From Corynebacterium poyangense (GTDB lineage: Bacteria; Actinomycetota; Actinomycetes; Mycobacteriales; Mycobacteriaceae), in NCBI RefSeq assembly GCF_014522205.1, contig NZ_CP046884.1:620001-684000 (forward strand): a stretch of DNA of 64,000 nucleotides. The letters run 5' to 3'. Under the pieces are notes generated by a model, which saw nothing but the letters and a program-made list of their open reading frames with translations, did no database searches and was not told where the DNA came from. The position numbers and the translations under genes were made by a program. This document shows, piece after piece, positions 55,433 to 64,000 of the stretch; positions within the stretch are counted from its first letter, which is position 1, and each line of letters opens with the position of its first letter.

Positions 55433-57046
55433 GTGAAAGCCATAAAAGCAACCTTGCTCCAGGCTCGAGACCGGGCTCTGGAAAGTTGGCGTACGTCTCT
55501 GCAGCTCCAAGTTATCGGCTCTATCTTCATCGTCTCCGCAGTGGTGATGATCCTCATTGGTGTGGGATTAGTTAGCTTAATTGCCCAGAGCCTCATCAAT
55601 GCCAAGCTAGATATTGCAAATTCGGAAATTGATCGAGCCAGGGTTTCCGTCGAACAACAAATAGATGCCACAACATCGTCCAGTTCTTTGCAAGTGCGCC
55701 TCAATTCAGCTCGAGCCACATTGACTGCCCGGAGCGGCTCCGGGTCAGAGGCAGCGGCTGTCTATGAGCCCGTCTTGCTTGTTCCCAATTCTGATAATCC
55801 GCCCAGTACGTCGCCAGAAGGGTATAAAATCCCAGATCAACTGGTGCATTTTGTGGAGGAAGGGCAAGTCTCCTACCAATTTTCCACTATTGAGCGTTCA
55901 GATGGGTCCACCTACAAGGCACTTATTGTCGGATCACCGACGGCCACGGATATCCCCGGACTGCAGGTATATCTGGTGTTATCCCTCGAACAAGAAGAAT
56001 CTACCCTGGCTATGATGCGTGGTTTGCTGTCTGCCGCGGGCATGGCTGTGGTGGTGCTTTTAGTGGGCATTACCTGGTTGATGGCTAATCAAGTCACCGC
56101 GCCGGTGCGCTCGGCAAGCCGTATTGCTCAGCGTTTGGCCGACGGGCATCTTCGGGAACGCATGGTGGTCAACGGGGAAAATGAAATGGCCCGTCTAGCG
56201 TTGAGTTTTAATACCATGGCTGAGTCTTTGTCGGCGAAGATTCAACAGCTTGAGGAATACGGTGACCTGCAACGGCAATTTACCTCGGATGTTTCTCATG
56301 AGCTTCGCACCCCATTGACTACGGTGCGCATGGCTGCGGACATGATTGCAAGCCAGGCTGAGGAGATGCCGGCTCATACGCGTCGAGCTTCAGAACTCAT
56401 GACTCGTGAATTGGATCGTTTTGAAGCTTTACTCGCAGATCTCTTGGAGATTTCGCGCCATGATGCAGGAGTTGCAGATCTTTCTGAGTCGCAGCTTGAT
56501 CTTCGATCCTGCATCCAAGCGGCGTGGCAACAGGTTTCCCACCTGTCGGACAAACTATCTGTGGAAGTAAATTTCCACCTCCCTGATTCCCCCGTCATGG
56601 TCTCCGCTGATTCTCGACGCATCGAACGGATTTTGCGTAATCTGCTAGCCAATGCTCTTGATCATTCCGAGGGAAGACCTATCGACGTGGAAATGAAAGC
56701 CAACGATCAAGCAGTAGGCATTATCGTTACAGATCACGGGGTTGGCCTAAAACCGGGGCAAGAGGAACTCGTCTTTAATCGTTTTTGGCGGGCCGATGCC
56801 TCTCGCGTCCGGCACTCTGGGGGAACTGGCCTAGGGTTAGCCATCGCCCGAGAAGACGCGCAACTTCACGGCGGAACCTTAGACGCCACCGGCACTTTCG
56901 GCGTAGGCTCTACTTTCCGTCTGATAATTCCGCGCACTCCAGGTGGAGAGATCAGCGACACCCCCATTGACCTCACCGCGCCGGAGCCGCCCCACGTCAT
57001 CGACCAACCTGTTCTTCCAGAACTCGAGCGTGAAGAGGAGCCCTAA
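55433..57046 (+). CDS. mtrB: sensor histidine kinase MtrB
   Basis: A 537-residue membrane kinase. Helix 1 is about residues 26-52, an extracytoplasmic domain of about 140 residues follows, then helix 2 (about 197-219) and HAMP (220-272). The phosphoacceptor is His289 in FTSDVSHELRTPLTT; the ATPase domain has NLLANALDHSEG, DHGVGLKPG and GGTGLGLAIA. The GTG start lies two bases after mtrA. LpqB, encoded next, is known in mycobacteria to interact with MtrB. Confidence 0.96.
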   Translation: MKAIKATLLQARDRALESWRTSLQLQVIGSIFIVSAVVMILIGVGLVSLIAQSLINAKLDIANSEIDRARVSVEQQIDATTSSSSLQVRLNSARATLTARSGSGSEAAAVYEPVLLVPNSDNPPSTSPEGYKIPDQLVHFVEEGQVSYQFSTIERSDGSTYKALIVGSPTATDIPGLQVYLVLSLEQEESTLAMMRGLLSAAGMAVVVLLVGITWLMANQVTAPVRSASRIAQRLADGHLRERMVVNGENEMARLALSFNTMAESLSAKIQQLEEYGDLQRQFTSDVSHELRTPLTTVRMAADMIASQAEEMPAHTRRASELMTRELDRFEALLADLLEISRHDAGVADLSESQLDLRSCIQAAWQQVSHLSDKLSVEVNFHLPDSPVMVSADSRRIERILRNLLANALDHSEGRPIDVEMKANDQAVGIIVTDHGVGLKPGQEELVFNRFWRADASRVRHSGGTGLGLAIAREDAQLHGGTLDATGTFGVGSTFRLIIPRTPGGEISDTPIDLTAPEPPHVIDQPVLPELEREEEP

Positions 57047-57047
57047 G

Positions 57048-58751
57048 ATGAATGTCCGACGCCCATTCTTAGCGCTACTATGCTCCAGCGCGCTGTGCTT
57101 AGCCGGCTGCAACTCTTTGCCAGGTAATTCTGAACCTCAAGTACTACGCAAGTTCGAATCCTCTCAGGAAGAACCAAGTGCTATTAGCCCCATTGCCGGG
57201 CGAGAACCCGATTTGCTTGTGCGGGATTTCTATGCTGCTTCGGCACGCCCTACCGGGGATTATTTATCTGCGCGGAATTTTATGACCGCGGAGGCATCTC
57301 AGCGGTGGAATCCTAGGGAGTCCACGTTGGTGGTTAATCGGATAGATCTCACCACCCAACCGGGGGCTGACAACAGCACTCATTCCTATAAAATTCGCGG
57401 CGATGTTATTGGTCGCTTGGAATCAGACGGGACGTATCGGCCAGAGAATTTTCTGTACGAAGCCGATGTCAAGTTGCAGCAGGTTGATGGCGAATGGAGG
57501 ATTTCTTCTCTTCCCAATGGCTTAGTGCTAGAAAGGTCGGAATTAAGAAACCAATACCAACCGCATGAGCTCTATTATTTTGACACGACGGGGAAGGTTT
57601 TAGTTAATGACCGTCGCTGGGTGTATTCCGCTAATGATTCGATGAATACCACCCTGGTGTCTTTGTGGGCGCAAGGTGCTAGTGAAATCCTTAAACCGGC
57701 GGTGAATGCTCACTTACCTAAAGACGCGGAATTTATTGGGGCTGAAGACCAAACCTACCGATTTAGCGGTTTAGCTGGCCTAGATCAGGGTGAAAGATTG
57801 AAACTAGCAGCGGAACTGGTATGGACGCTTTCTGCGGCTAGAATCCCTGGGCCTTATGGTATTGAGGCTGATGGGCAGCCACTTTTAGATTCCTACGACA
57901 AATACAGCACTGATGATTTCGCGGAGTATAATCCGGCAGTTTATGCCGGCTCGGATCCAGCCCTCTATGCGCTCACAGATAAGAATTTATTCCAAGTAAC
58001 GAATAATGGTTTAGAAGACAAGAATATCGCTGTGGCCCATAGCGGCGATATCCGTTCAGCAGCCATTAGAGCAGATCACAGTGCAGCCATTGTGCGCAGT
58101 GATGGGGATAAGAATAGATTATGGGTGGGGAAAATCGACGCCCGTCTTGATCCGTCGTTGAGCGCTAGTTCCCTCACGACGCCCACCTTTGAATATGATT
58201 CTTCTGCGGTGTGGGTGGTAGCCGAGGGGCGTCGAGTCACCCGTATTGTCCGGTCCAGCACCACGGGAGAATTAGCCGAAAGTGTGGTTGACACCACCGA
58301 TCTGAAGAAACTTGACGGGGATATCTCTGTTCTCCGGCTTTCACACGATGGGACCCGGGCAGCTTTTGTGGTGGCTGGAAAACTCTATACCGCGATTGTT
58401 CAGCGACCGGCTGCGGCAGAACGGCGTCTCACCCAAGTTATTGAGATCGCTCCACAACTAGGCGACTCTGTTTTGGCGGTGGACTGGCAATATGATGGGT
58501 CCTTGGTGGTTGGCACGTCCACTCCCGATAATCCCGTCTGGCGGGTAGAACTTGATGGCTCGGCGGTGACCTCTTTACCCTCAGGTAACCTCACCGCACC
58601 GGTGGTGGCTGTTGCTGCTTCACCATCAATGCTTTATGTCACTGATTCTCATTCCACCCGTCAGCTTCCTATTGGTGGTGAAGGAGGATTTTTCTGGCGG
58701 GAAGTCCCAGGTCTGCAAGGGGTGCGCTCGGCACTTACCGTCGCCAACTAG
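57048..58751 (+). CDS. lpqB: lipoprotein LpqB
   Basis: A 567-residue lipoprotein. The signal peptide ends in LCLAGC with Cys21 as the lipidated residue. A GerMN-type domain lies in about residues 190-300 and a beta-propeller-like C-terminal part follows. It is one base after mtrB and forms the MtrAB-LpqB signalling unit at the membrane. An upstream in-frame start inside mtrB is rejected because it would bury the signal peptide. Confidence 0.94.
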   Translation: MNVRRPFLALLCSSALCLAGCNSLPGNSEPQVLRKFESSQEEPSAISPIAGREPDLLVRDFYAASARPTGDYLSARNFMTAEASQRWNPRESTLVVNRIDLTTQPGADNSTHSYKIRGDVIGRLESDGTYRPENFLYEADVKLQQVDGEWRISSLPNGLVLERSELRNQYQPHELYYFDTTGKVLVNDRRWVYSANDSMNTTLVSLWAQGASEILKPAVNAHLPKDAEFIGAEDQTYRFSGLAGLDQGERLKLAAELVWTLSAARIPGPYGIEADGQPLLDSYDKYSTDDFAEYNPAVYAGSDPALYALTDKNLFQVTNNGLEDKNIAVAHSGDIRSAAIRADHSAAIVRSDGDKNRLWVGKIDARLDPSLSASSLTTPTFEYDSSAVWVVAEGRRVTRIVRSSTTGELAESVVDTTDLKKLDGDISVLRLSHDGTRAAFVVAGKLYTAIVQRPAAAERRLTQVIEIAPQLGDSVLAVDWQYDGSLVVGTSTPDNPVWRVELDGSAVTSLPSGNLTAPVVAVAASPSMLYVTDSHSTRQLPIGGEGGFFWREVPGLQGVRSALTVAN

Positions 58752-58792
58752 GGGGTTTGTGAGAGAATCATAAAAACAAAAAGGGGGGTCTT

Positions 58793-59401
58793 ATGGAGTT
58801 ATTTGTGCCACGGTGGTGCGCGGGGTGTCGCCAACCGGGGAGTGTGTTGTGTGCCGATTGTCAGGAGCAGCTTCGACGTATTCCGCAACGCATTACTCCG
58901 CGGGTAGATCCACACTGTCCGGTGTTTTCGTTAAGCCCGTGGAATGGACCGCATCGAGAAATTGTCCTGGACATGAAGGAACGAGCGAATCGGGCGATTC
59001 GTCCTTATGCAGGAGCAGTGATTGGTTCTGCGATTAGTTACCTTCAAGCGCGAGGGGAGTTACCTCATCGGCTGACTCTGGTGCCGGCTCCAACTTTGCC
59101 TAAGAATGCGCGACGCCGTGGCGGAGACCATATCACCGATATTTGCCGATTTAGCGGTTTTCCGACGAAAGTCGCTCTGCGCCATTCGGGGGTGCAGGAT
59201 TCCGTGGGGCTGAGTGCGAGTCAACGACGTACAAACCTGAGCGGGGGTATCCGGGTGTACCCCTGCTTAGCAGAAATTTCCACGGAAGTTGTCCTGGTGG
59301 ACGACGTGGTCACTACCGGGGCCACCCTGGCTGCGTCAACAGAAGTCCTGGTCAGCGGTGGTGTGCGAGTCAGGGCAGCACTGACCCTAGCCTTTGCCTG
59401 A
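58793..59401 (+). CDS. ComF-family phosphoribosyltransferase-like protein
   Basis: A 202-residue protein with an N-terminal CxxC...CxxC zinc finger (WCAGC near residue 10, LCADC near residue 22) and a phosphoribosyltransferase fold whose PRPP loop is VVLVDDVVTTGATLAAS. Relatives serve in DNA uptake in some bacteria; here a competence role is not supported. AAAGGGGGG precedes the ATG. It sits between lpqB and hpf as in mycobacteria. Confidence 0.9.
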   Translation: MELFVPRWCAGCRQPGSVLCADCQEQLRRIPQRITPRVDPHCPVFSLSPWNGPHREIVLDMKERANRAIRPYAGAVIGSAISYLQARGELPHRLTLVPAPTLPKNARRRGGDHITDICRFSGFPTKVALRHSGVQDSVGLSASQRRTNLSGGIRVYPCLAEISTEVVLVDDVVTTGATLAASTEVLVSGGVRVRAALTLAFA

Positions 59402-59474
59402 TGGCCGGAAAGTAAATATCAGGGGTACAGTTGTGGTGAATCGAGATTCCGTCCGACACGGAGGTAGGAAGCAG

Positions 59475-60140
59475 ATGACTACACCTGCTGAGAACACTGA
59501 TGCCCTGAGCCCCGAGATCCAGGTGTCCATTACTGGACGCAATGTGGAAGTCCCGGAGCACTTCGCAGATCGGGTCAAATCTAAGTTGGCAAAGATCGCC
59601 CGCTTGGATCCCACCTTGACTTTCTTCCACGTCGAACTTCAGCATGAGCCCAACCCGCGCCGGGAGGCTCAGTCTGATCGCATCCAGATCACAGCGACTG
59701 GAAAGGGCCATTTGGCTCGTGCAGAGGCAAAGGAAGATAGCTTCTATGCGGCACTGGAAACAGCGCTCGCCAAGATGGAGCGGTCTTTGCGGAAAGTGAA
59801 GGCGCGTCGGTCTATTGCCCGTTCCGGTCACCGTGCCCCAATGGGGACGGGACAAGCAGCTGCTGAATTAGTCAACGAAGCTAAAGAAGCCCGGGATAAC
59901 GTTGGGAAATATGATGTTGACCCCTACGAGGGGTCCGTTGAAGACGCAACCCCAGGTCAGGTAGTGCGGACCAAGGAACACCCTGCCACCCCCATGAGTG
60001 TGGATGACGCTCTTTCTGAAATGGAATTGGTAGGCCATGATTTCTTCCTCTTTGTGGATGAAGAAACCGGTCGTCCGTCAGTGGTGTACCGTCGCCACGC
60101 CTATGACTACGGATTAATTGCGCTGGCTGAAGAAGGCTAA
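59475..60140 (+). CDS. hpf: long-form ribosome hibernation promoting factor
   Basis: A 221-residue protein. The N-terminal domain (about 15-110) is the ribosome-binding HPF/YfiA fold (VSITGRNVEVPEHF start); the C-terminal domain (about 160-221) is the dimerisation part of long HPF (FFLFVDEETGRPSVVYRR). It pairs ribosomes into inactive 100S forms in stationary phase. The ATG at 59475 follows a GGTAGGAAG site; longer frames overlap comF. A hairpin follows the stop. Confidence 0.93.
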   Translation: MTTPAENTDALSPEIQVSITGRNVEVPEHFADRVKSKLAKIARLDPTLTFFHVELQHEPNPRREAQSDRIQITATGKGHLARAEAKEDSFYAALETALAKMERSLRKVKARRSIARSGHRAPMGTGQAAAELVNEAKEARDNVGKYDVDPYEGSVEDATPGQVVRTKEHPATPMSVDDALSEMELVGHDFFLFVDEETGRPSVVYRRHAYDYGLIALAEEG

Positions 60141-60156
60141 GCAGAGCGCGAAAACT

Positions 60157-60189
60157 GGGCCGTCATCACAGAAGTTGTGGTGGCGGCCC
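60157..60189 (+). terminator. hairpin after hpf
   Basis: GGGCCGTCATCAC and GTGGTGGCGGCCC form a 13-bp stem (two G-T pairs) with a seven-base loop, 16 bases after the hpf stop. The following TTTG stretch is short. It should end the hpf transcript before the secA promoter. Confidence 0.65.
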
Positions 60190-60195
60190 GGTGCT

Positions 60196-60228
60196 TTGTC
60201 ACAATTGTGGAGGTTGGGTGCGTACAAT
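60196..60228 (+). promoter_or_regulatory. secA promoter region with palindrome
   Basis: TACAAT (60223-60228) is a good -10 candidate. CACAATTGTG (60200-60209) is a perfect 10-base palindrome directly upstream, where a -35 or an operator is expected; the spacing to the nearest TTGTCA (60196) is 21, too long for a classical -35. Confidence 0.4.
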
Positions 60229-60277
60229 GTGCCACGACCTACTTGAACTCAGACAGAAGTGTTAAGGACCGACATAC

Positions 60278-62827
60278 GTGTTTGGACTATCGAAGCTGCT
60301 CAGAGCCGGTGAAGGCCGAGTACTTAAGCGACTACGCAAAATTGCTGATGATGTCATCGCCTTAGAAGATGACTACGCCAAGCTCAGCGATGAGGAGCTT
60401 AAAGCCAAAACTCAGGAATTCCGGGACCGCATTCAAGCCGGAGAAACCGTCGATGACCTGCTTTTAGAAGCTTTTGCTACTGCCCGCGAGGCCTCCTGGC
60501 GGGTGTTGGGTCAAAAGCACTATCCGGTTCAGGTCATGGGTGGTGTTGCGCTTCACTTCGGCAACGTCGCCGAAATGCGCACGGGTGAAGGAAAAACCCT
60601 CACCTGTGTTCTTCCTGCCTATCTCAATGCTTTAGAAGGTCAGGGCGTGCACGTCGTCACGGTCAATGACTACTTAGCTAAGCGTGACGCCGAGTGGATG
60701 GGACGTGTTCACCGCTTTTTAGGCTTAGATGTGGGTGTGATCCTGTCTGAGATGCGCCCAGAGGAGCGTCGTGCTTCCTATGCGGCAGACATCACCTACG
60801 GCACCAATAATGAGTTCGGCTTCGATTATCTGCGCGATAATATGGCTCGCAGTTTGGAAGATTTGGTTCAGCGCGGTCACCACTATGCCATTGTGGATGA
60901 GGTGGACTCGATCCTCATCGATGAGGCACGAACTCCACTTATTATCTCCGGGCCAGTGGATGGATCCTCGCAGTTCTACACTGTTTTCGCCCAGTTGGCG
61001 CCGAGGATGCAAGAAGGCATTCACTACGAAGTTGATCATCGTAAACGAACTGTCGGCATCCTGGAAGATGGCGTAGGTTTCGTGGAAGATCAACTAGGCA
61101 TTGACAACTTGTATGCTCCAGAGCATTCCCAGTTGGTGAGTTACTTAAATAACGCCATCAAAGCCAAGGAATTATTCACCCGTGACAAGGACTACATTGT
61201 CCGCGGTGGAGAGGTGCTTATTGTGGATGCGTTCACTGGGCGTGTCCTGTCTGGTCGTCGCTATAACGAGGGAATGCACCAGGCCATAGAGGCCAAAGAG
61301 GGCGTCGAGATTAAAAATGAGAACCAGACTCTCGCCACGATTACGCTGCAGAATTATTTCCGGCTCTATGAAAAACTGGCCGGGATGACGGGTACTGCGG
61401 AGACTGAGGCTGCGGAGTTGCACCAGATTTATAAGCTCGACGTTGTTTCTGTGCCGACGAACCGCCCGAACGCTCGTGAGGATTTAGCCGATCGGGTATA
61501 CAAGACTCAGGAAGCGAAGTTCGCAGCCGTGGCGGACGACATCGCGGAACGTTCAGCTAAGGGGCAGCCCATTTTGGTGGGTACTACTTCGGTAGAGCGC
61601 TCCGAGTATCTCTCACAGCTCCTGCAGCGCCGGGGGATCAAGCACAACGTGCTTAATGCTAAGCAGCATGACAAAGAAGCTGAGATCGTGGCTCAGGCGG
61701 GACTACCCGGTAATGTCACCGTCGCTACCAATATGGCGGGTCGCGGTACCGATATTGTTTTGGGTGGTAATCCCGATATTTTATTGGATATTAAGTTGCG
61801 GGAACGTGGGCTTGATCCAGTAGAAGATGAGGAAGCCTATCAGGCTGCGTGGGATGAGGAACTCCCCAAGGTTAAAGAACGCTCCCGGACTCTAGCGGAG
61901 AAGGTGTGTGAAGCCGGCGGCTTGTATGTTCTGGGTACTGAGCGCCATGAATCTCGACGCATTGACAACCAGTTGCGGGGACGTTCCGGTCGTCAGGGAG
62001 ACCCCGGTGCGACGCGGTTCTATTTGTCCATGCGGGATGATTTGATGGTTCGTTTCGTGGGGCAGTCCATGGAAAATATGATGAATCGTCTTAATGTGCC
62101 AGATGATGTCCCCATCGAGGCAAAAATGGTGACTAACTCCATCAAGGGCGCGCAAGCCCAGGTGGAAAACCAGAATTTTGAGATGCGTAAGAATGTTCTC
62201 AAATATGACGAGGTGCTCAATGAGCAGCGCAAAGTTATTTATCGGGAGCGTCGCCAGATCCTTGAGTCGGAAGATATTGGGGACAATATTCAAGACATGA
62301 TTGATGAAACTATTTCCGCCTACGTGCACGGCGCAACCGCCGATGGTTACGTCGAGGACTGGGATCTGGATTCGCTGTGGAATGCGCTCAATACCCTCTA
62401 CGGGCCGAGTCTCACCGCTCAGGAACTTATCGATGGGGATGAGTATGGTTCTCCCGGTGAGCTCAGCGCGGCGGATCTGCGCAAGGCTTTATTAGATGAT
62501 GCTCACCGCCAATATGAGGAACTGGAAACTCACGTCACTGAACTTGGCGGAGATAATCAAATGCGCTCCATTGAACGCCGCATCATTTTGCCCATCATCG
62601 ACGCAAAATGGCGGGAGCACCTGTATGAGATGGACTATCTCAAAGAAGGTATTGGTTTGCGCGCCATGGCGCAGCGCGATCCGCTGGTGGAGTACCAAAA
62701 AGAAGGCGGAGACATGTTTAATGGCATGAAAGAAGGCATCAAGGAAGAAACCGTTCGCCAGCTTTTCTCACTACGCCATCAATTTGCCGCTCCTTCGGCC
62801 CCGGAAGCTCCCGAGGCCCAAGCCTAG
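60278..62827 (+). CDS. secA: preprotein translocase ATPase SecA (SecA1)
   Basis: An 849-residue motor of the Sec pathway that pushes preproteins through SecYEG. Walker [14 protein letters not shown]-type [27 protein letters not shown] and [10 protein letters not shown] motifs are visible. The protein-crosslinking domain and the scaffold are complete; the C-terminal zinc finger is absent, usual for actinobacterial SecA1. The GTG at 60278 follows AAGGA by nine bases. Its stop overlaps that of the next gene within CTAG. Confidence 0.97.
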   Translation: MFGLSKLLRAGEGRVLKRLRKIADDVIALEDDYAKLSDEELKAKTQEFRDRIQAGETVDDLLLEAFATAREASWRVLGQKHYPVQVMGGVALHFGNVAEMRTGEGKTLTCVLPAYLNALEGQGVHVVTVNDYLAKRDAEWMGRVHRFLGLDVGVILSEMRPEERRASYAADITYGTNNEFGFDYLRDNMARSLEDLVQRGHHYAIVDEVDSILIDEARTPLIISGPVDGSSQFYTVFAQLAPRMQEGIHYEVDHRKRTVGILEDGVGFVEDQLGIDNLYAPEHSQLVSYLNNAIKAKELFTRDKDYIVRGGEVLIVDAFTGRVLSGRRYNEGMHQAIEAKEGVEIKNENQTLATITLQNYFRLYEKLAGMTGTAETEAAELHQIYKLDVVSVPTNRPNAREDLADRVYKTQEAKFAAVADDIAERSAKGQPILVGTTSVERSEYLSQLLQRRGIKHNVLNAKQHDKEAEIVAQAGLPGNVTVATNMAGRGTDIVLGGNPDILLDIKLRERGLDPVEDEEAYQAAWDEELPKVKERSRTLAEKVCEAGGLYVLGTERHESRRIDNQLRGRSGRQGDPGATRFYLSMRDDLMVRFVGQSMENMMNRLNVPDDVPIEAKMVTNSIKGAQAQVENQNFEMRKNVLKYDEVLNEQRKVIYRERRQILESEDIGDNIQDMIDETISAYVHGATADGYVEDWDLDSLWNALNTLYGPSLTAQELIDGDEYGSPGELSAADLRKALLDDAHRQYEELETHVTELGGDNQMRSIERRIILPIIDAKWREHLYEMDYLKEGIGLRAMAQRDPLVEYQKEGGDMFNGMKEGIKEETVRQLFSLRHQFAAPSAPEAPEAQA

Positions 62828-63330
62828 CGGTGCGGGGATAATAGCCGAAAAGAGTGGATCTGCCAGCAGCGAGGTTCCTGGACCGCAGGAATGTGGTTGG
62901 CGTCGCGTCCCTGGTTCTGCGGTTCGATGAGAACAGGTAGACCAGATGGTGGGCCAAAAAGTGCGAGAAATGCCCAGCCTTGGGCCCGTGATGAGCAACA
63001 GCCATAGATCTCAAAATCTGGTCCATCGACCGCTTCTCTGACATGGAGGCTATCCACCCTGACCGGGCCCGCATTGTCGGAGCGCTCTGCCATCCGACGC
63101 CGCAATAGCCGGGTCGCAACCGAACTTAGTCCTGCTTTCTCAAGATGAGAGGGGGGACGGATTCGGAAAATAACATCCAGCACAATTCTGATTCTGCGCC
63201 GAGCTTCCGTGATGATCTCCCTCGACACCGGCGTGACGACGGGGGCGGCTGGGGATGATAGGACCGGGTGTGGAGGCGTCGAACCTTCTGAGGCTTTTAG
63301 GTAACTAAACCCGGGTATGGGCAAAAGCAT
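62824..63330 (-). CDS. Rv3235-family protein
   Basis: A 168-residue actinobacterial protein of unknown function encoded beside secA. The conserved second half has [21 protein letters not shown] and [11 protein letters not shown]. The N-terminal 50 residues are proline-rich. AGGGAG precedes the ATG. It is convergent with secA with overlapping stops; about 83 bases separate it from the next gene, which is divergent. Regulation by or of secretion would be a guess. Confidence 0.75.
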   Translation of the reverse strand: MLLPIPGFSYLKASEGSTPPHPVLSSPAAPVVTPVSREIITEARRRIRIVLDVIFRIRPPSHLEKAGLSSVATRLLRRRMAERSDNAGPVRVDSLHVREAVDGPDFEIYGCCSSRAQGWAFLALFGPPSGLPVLIEPQNQGRDANHIPAVQEPRCWQIHSFRLLSPHR

Positions 63331-63413
63331 AGTGAAACTCCCTGCTGCTTGCAGGGCAGATGAGGGTGGGGCTGGGTATTATTGTGTCACATTGACAAGA
63401 AGAAAGGTATGCA

Positions 63414-63824
63414 GTGCGAGGACTGATCGTCGACTACGTCGGTGTCTTAGATGGAACCGATGAAGAACAGCGCCGCTGGCGGGCGCTTTTTGCCGAAGCC
63501 AAAAGAAATGGTGTTGGTACCGCGATTTTATCTAATGACCCGGGCGGTCCTGCAGCTGAACCCATTCGTGAGTGGGAGTACCGCGGGGTAGTCGATGCGG
63601 TGTTATTAAGCGGAGAAATCGGAGCTGAAAAACCAGAAACCGCAGCTTTCCAGGCAGCGGCTGATGCTTTGGATTTGCCCTTAGATGATTGTGTGTTGGT
63701 TGATGACTCTATTTTGAATGTCCGGGCTGCTGTGGAGGCAGGTTTGGTGGGAGTCTTTTATCAGCAATTTGATCGCTCCGTAGTGGAGATCACTAATATC
63801 TTTGATATTAAGGGAGAATTCTAA
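63414..63824 (+). CDS. HAD-superfamily-like protein without the second catalytic Asp
   Basis: A 136-residue capless HAD-fold protein. Motif I is LIVDYVGVLDG (Asp7 present, the +2 Asp is Val9), motif II AILSND, the lysine in GAEKPETAAF and motif IV VLVDDS. The missing acid/base aspartate makes phosphatase activity doubtful. The GTG start has AGAAAGG upstream. It is two bases before the last gene, and the pair is conserved near secA in corynebacteria as far as I recall. Confidence 0.82.
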   Translation: MRGLIVDYVGVLDGTDEEQRRWRALFAEAKRNGVGTAILSNDPGGPAAEPIREWEYRGVVDAVLLSGEIGAEKPETAAFQAAADALDLPLDDCVLVDDSILNVRAAVEAGLVGVFYQQFDRSVVEITNIFDIKGEF

Positions 63825-63826
63825 TA

Positions 63827-64000
63827 ATGCGGGTCTATCTGCCGGCGACCTTCACTATGCTCAGCGGTTTGAAGGAAACTGGAGAAATGTATGCGCGTTC
63901 AGGTTATGGTTTTGCCTTAACCCAGGCACTCCGTGATTTTTATGACCACGGTGATGATGAAGAAATCGCGCACGCTGCGTTCCAGGACGCGGCAGAGGCC
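63827..64000 (+). CDS. conserved actinobacterial protein, DUF6912-like (3' end outside window)
   Basis: The first 58 codons are present (MRVYLPATFTMLSGL start) and the gene runs off the window end. RVYLPATFTMLSGL resembles the N terminus of a small actinobacterial family of unknown function (DUF6912 by memory). It begins two bases after the HAD-like gene, so both are co-transcribed. Confidence 0.65.
   Translation, partial: MRVYLPATFTMLSGLKETGEMYARSGYGFALTQALRDFYDHGDDEEIAHAAFQDAAEA

Noticed and set aside
63361..63400. GlxR/CRP-type site (TGTGTCACA) before the HAD-like gene
   Set aside because: It lacks the N6 spacing of a TGTGA-N6-TCACA site, so the resemblance is too weak.

Overview
The window is a chromosomal segment of a Corynebacterium species. 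The species cannot be fixed from the sequence alone. Evidence for the genus is the gene content and order: prpDBC, pyc, accBC, a rhodanese gene, accE with dtsR2 and dtsR1, birA, purK/purE, a tus-type sugar ABC transporter, then the actinobacterial envelope locus (LCP protein, wbbL, manC, whiB2-type regulator, DUF3499, manB, TobH-like, manA), followed by sahH, tmk, mtrAB-lpqB, comF, hpf and secA. Several proteins (Pyc, AccBC, DtsR1) read almost residue for residue like C. glutamicum proteins recalled from memory. There is no rRNA, tRNA, CRISPR array or recognisable insertion sequence.

Layout. 1-7.1 kb: the methylcitrate cycle (3' part of prpD, then prpB and prpC) with a strong terminator, then pyruvate carboxylase. 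7.2-17.1 kb: a catabolic island for a hydroxyphenylacetate-type aromatic acid. A leftward operon encodes a FAH-RraA fusion, a GntR regulator, HpaE, HpaD, HpaH and HpaI; a rightward pair encodes an MFS importer and a single-component FAD monooxygenase. The two units diverge from one palindromic operator region. 17.3-28.2 kb: acyl-CoA carboxylase genes (accBC, accE, dtsR2, dtsR1) mixed with a rhodanese gene, an ATP-grasp-like protein, DUF3151, an acyltransferase-3/SGNH membrane protein and maf. 28.3-31.4 kb: birA, a small PH-domain membrane protein, purK and purE. 31.4-36.1 kb: a trehalose/sugar ABC importer. 36.2-39.5 kb: an atypical Nramp-like carrier, an ArsB/NhaD-like carrier and a TIGR03089 protein. 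39.5-42.1 kb: crtB and crtI, inserted into the envelope locus that runs from 42.1 to 51.1 kb. 51.2-52.4 kb: two related proline-rich membrane proteins. 52.6-64 kb: sahH, tmk, mtrA, mtrB, lpqB, comF, hpf, secA, an Rv3235-like gene, a HAD-like gene and a truncated last gene.

How the parts work together. PrpDBC turns propionyl-CoA into pyruvate and succinate; Pyc makes oxaloacetate; the Hpa enzymes should yield pyruvate and succinic semialdehyde. BirA attaches biotin to Pyc and AccBC, and AccBC with DtsR1/DtsR2/AccE makes malonyl-CoA and long-chain carboxyacyl-CoA for fatty and mycolic acids. ManA, ManB and ManC supply GDP-mannose; WbbL and the LCP protein build the arabinogalactan linkage and attach it to peptidoglycan; MtrAB-LpqB monitors the envelope.

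Points of most interest: the FAH-RraA fusion together with the FAD monooxygenase, which replace the usual HpaG and HpaBC; a proline-rich gene with no normal start codon; an Nramp-like protein without the metal-binding motifs; the crtBI insertion with a 23-bp divergent, probably leaderless promoter; and four convergent gene pairs whose stop codons overlap by four bases.
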